A stretch of DNA of 59,784 bases from Ruminococcus sp. (GTDB lineage Bacteria > Bacillota > Clostridia > Oscillospirales > Ruminococcaceae). The first letter of the stretch is position 1. The number at the start of each line of letters is the position of its first letter. Positions 58,926-59,784 of this stretch are shown here, piece by piece. The DNA is taken from the NCBI GenBank assembly GCA_017542125.1, contig JAFXXU010000001.1, positions 1 to 59,784 on the forward strand, in the 5' to 3' direction. The notes below the pieces were generated by a model. It was not told where the DNA came from. It ran no database searches and saw nothing but the letters and a program-made list of their open reading frames with translations. The position numbers were made by a program, and so were the translations under genes.

Positions 58926-59575
58926 AGATGAGATCTGTCATTATAGCCGTGAAGGCGGAAGTTTACGAGGGTGGGGAAGCGGTCGTCGGTGCAGAGGGTG
59001 GCTACGGCTGTGGGGTCGGCGCTGAGACCGTTGAGCGCCACCATGGGCGAGATCCCGAGCAGGTGAGCGATCATAACGCAGCCCACTCCGAAGTGGCAGA
59101 ACAGCGCAAGAGTCTCACCGCATTCCCCCTCCTTGCGGTAAACATTGCCCTCCCGGATGAGACCGTAGGATGTCAGCAGCGCGTCCAGACCCTCACCTAC
59201 GGAGAGAGCCCGGGAGTGCATATCCGAGCCCGCCAGCTCCGGGGCGGATGAGTAGCCCACTCTGTCGTAGAGCAGAGGGCTCTTCGTCCAGTGGGAGGGG
59301 AGCATATCCCAGGTCACCACCGGCTCATTCAGCTCGGTGTCGGTGATCTTAACATCAAATTCGTGGAGCCAGGGCAGCACAACCGCCTCTCTCCCCGTGA
59401 GGTCGCAGTAGAACCCCGCAGTCTCCCGGGCCCTGCCCATAGGGGATGAATATACCCCGTCGATCTTCGTGCCCGCAAGCCGAGCAGCCAGCTTGACTGC
59501 CTGCTCGCGCCCAAGGTCGGTGAGGCAGTCGTGTTCGTAATCGGGGTCGCCGTGCCTGATGATAAGCAGCTTCAT
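58922..59575 (-). CDS. Histidine phosphatase family protein
   Basis: A 217-residue member of the phosphoglycerate mutase-like superfamily. The catalytic motif is LLIIRHGDPDYEHDCLT. The second Arg is in SSPMGRARETA and the second His in FCHFGVGCVM. The middle has a Trp-rich insertion (TWDMLPSHWTK). It is probably a phosphatase or alpha-ribazole-like enzyme; the substrate is unknown. ATG 59575 fits the family N-terminus. The stop codon lies in the end of the repeat element, so the last few residues may be element-derived. Confidence 0.88.
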   Translation of the reverse strand: MKLLIIRHGDPDYEHDCLTDLGREQAVKLAARLAGTKIDGVYSSPMGRARETAGFYCDLTGREAVVLPWLHEFDVKITDTELNEPVVTWDMLPSHWTKSPLLYDRVGYSSAPELAGSDMHSRALSVGEGLDALLTSYGLIREGNVYRKEGECGETLALFCHFGVGCVMIAHLLGISPMVALNGLSADPTAVATLCTDDRFPTLVNFRLHGYNDRSHL

Positions 59576-59605
59576 AAGTAAGCCCTCCCGTAATGCTTTT
59601 TCTGC

Positions 59606-59635
59606 ATTGTAGCATACGGAGGGCTCTTTTGTCAA
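59606..59635 (-). promoter_or_regulatory. Promoter of the histidine phosphatase gene
   Basis: On the minus strand TTGACA (59630-59635) and TACAAT (59606-59611) are 18 bp apart. The -35 box touches the end of repeat copy B, so the dispersed repeat lies directly upstream of the promoter. Confidence 0.75.
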
Positions 59636-59766
59636 GGGCAACACCGCACAACCCGCGGCTGACGCCTCTGCACGCCATCTGCTTGCCAGCTTTCCGTCAT
59701 ATTACCCAAATTCTCCTTGCCGGGCGCCAGCCCGCCTGCGTCGAATTTAGGCAATCTGACGAAAAC
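59635..59766 (-). repeat. Interspersed repeat, copy B (inverted partner of 6-136)
   Basis: Reverse complement of copy A with scattered mismatches. It holds GGCAACACCGCACAACCCGC, GACGCCTCTGCACG and CTCCTTGCCGGGCG. It lies upstream of the phosphatase promoter. The last 18 bases of the window beyond it match nothing recognised. Confidence 0.8.
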
Positions 59767-59784
59767 CTGGACTTCGCATCTGAC

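Overview
The window looks like chromosome of a Gram-positive, anaerobic gut or rumen clostridium, most probably a Ruminococcus or close Oscillospiraceae relative. This taxon call is an inference. It rests on AGGAGG-type ribosome binding sites, many TTGACA-N17-TATAAT promoters, a SpoIIID sporulation regulator, a clostridial-length ThiC, moderately high GC outside one island, and a type IV pilus cluster of monoderm type. No rRNA, tRNA or CRISPR array was recognised.

Layout. 1-6140: an interspersed repeat, then a TPP riboswitch and the thiamine operon thiS-thiG-thiH-tenI-thiE-thiD-thiC. 6151-6466: a large imperfect palindromic repeat. 6562-16691: housekeeping and accessory genes, namely gdhA, tspO, a FtsX-type ABC transporter with an operator-like palindrome, a P-loop ATPase, a VWA protein and a secreted papain-like protease with a sorting signal. 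About 16953-29285: an AT-rich integrative and mobilizable element inserted at the 3' end of guaA. It carries integrase, excisionase-like protein, repressor, MobV relaxase, MobC-like protein and a probable oriT. Its cargo is a six- or seven-gene defence operon: XRE regulator, HTH-fused C5 methyltransferase, MORC/MutL-like GHKL ATPase, Z1-domain helicase-like ATPase, PD-(D/E)XK protein, an unknown 100-residue protein and a TIR protein. 29274-32127: an ATP-pyrophosphatase-only guaA, a ZIP metal transporter and a small membrane protein.

32357-45750 is a type IV pilus/type II secretion-like cluster. It has PilC, a PilM-PilN fusion, PilO, a GspK/PilX-like giant pseudopilin, a PilV-like prepilin and an 843-residue prepilin with a Ser/Glu linker. 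A prepilin peptidase on the other strand, PilB with an MshEN-type N-terminus, and PilT follow. 45893-47559: an ECF sigma factor and a membrane-anchored partner. 47749-52706: a probable operon of a sialate O-acetylesterase, a sugar-binding-fold/GGDEF protein, a PrsW-like protease with a Gln/Tyr-rich repeat tail and zinc ribbon, and a small membrane protein. 52751-55351: an EAL protein with a long repetitive beta-rich tail. 55712-58286: a peroxide/thioredoxin operon (glutathione peroxidase, trxA, trxB, SDR). The end holds spoIIID, a palindrome-rich mobile repeat, a histidine phosphatase, and an inverted copy of the repeat that opens the window.

Themes. Cyclic-di-GMP enzymes (a GGDEF and an EAL protein) lie near a pilus ATPase whose N-terminus resembles a c-di-GMP-binding module, which suggests controlled surface attachment. 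The defence island joins a paraMORC-type restriction-modification operon with a TIR protein, a plausible second-line abortive effector. Start codons were adjusted by ribosome binding site position wherever the longest reading frame was clearly extended.
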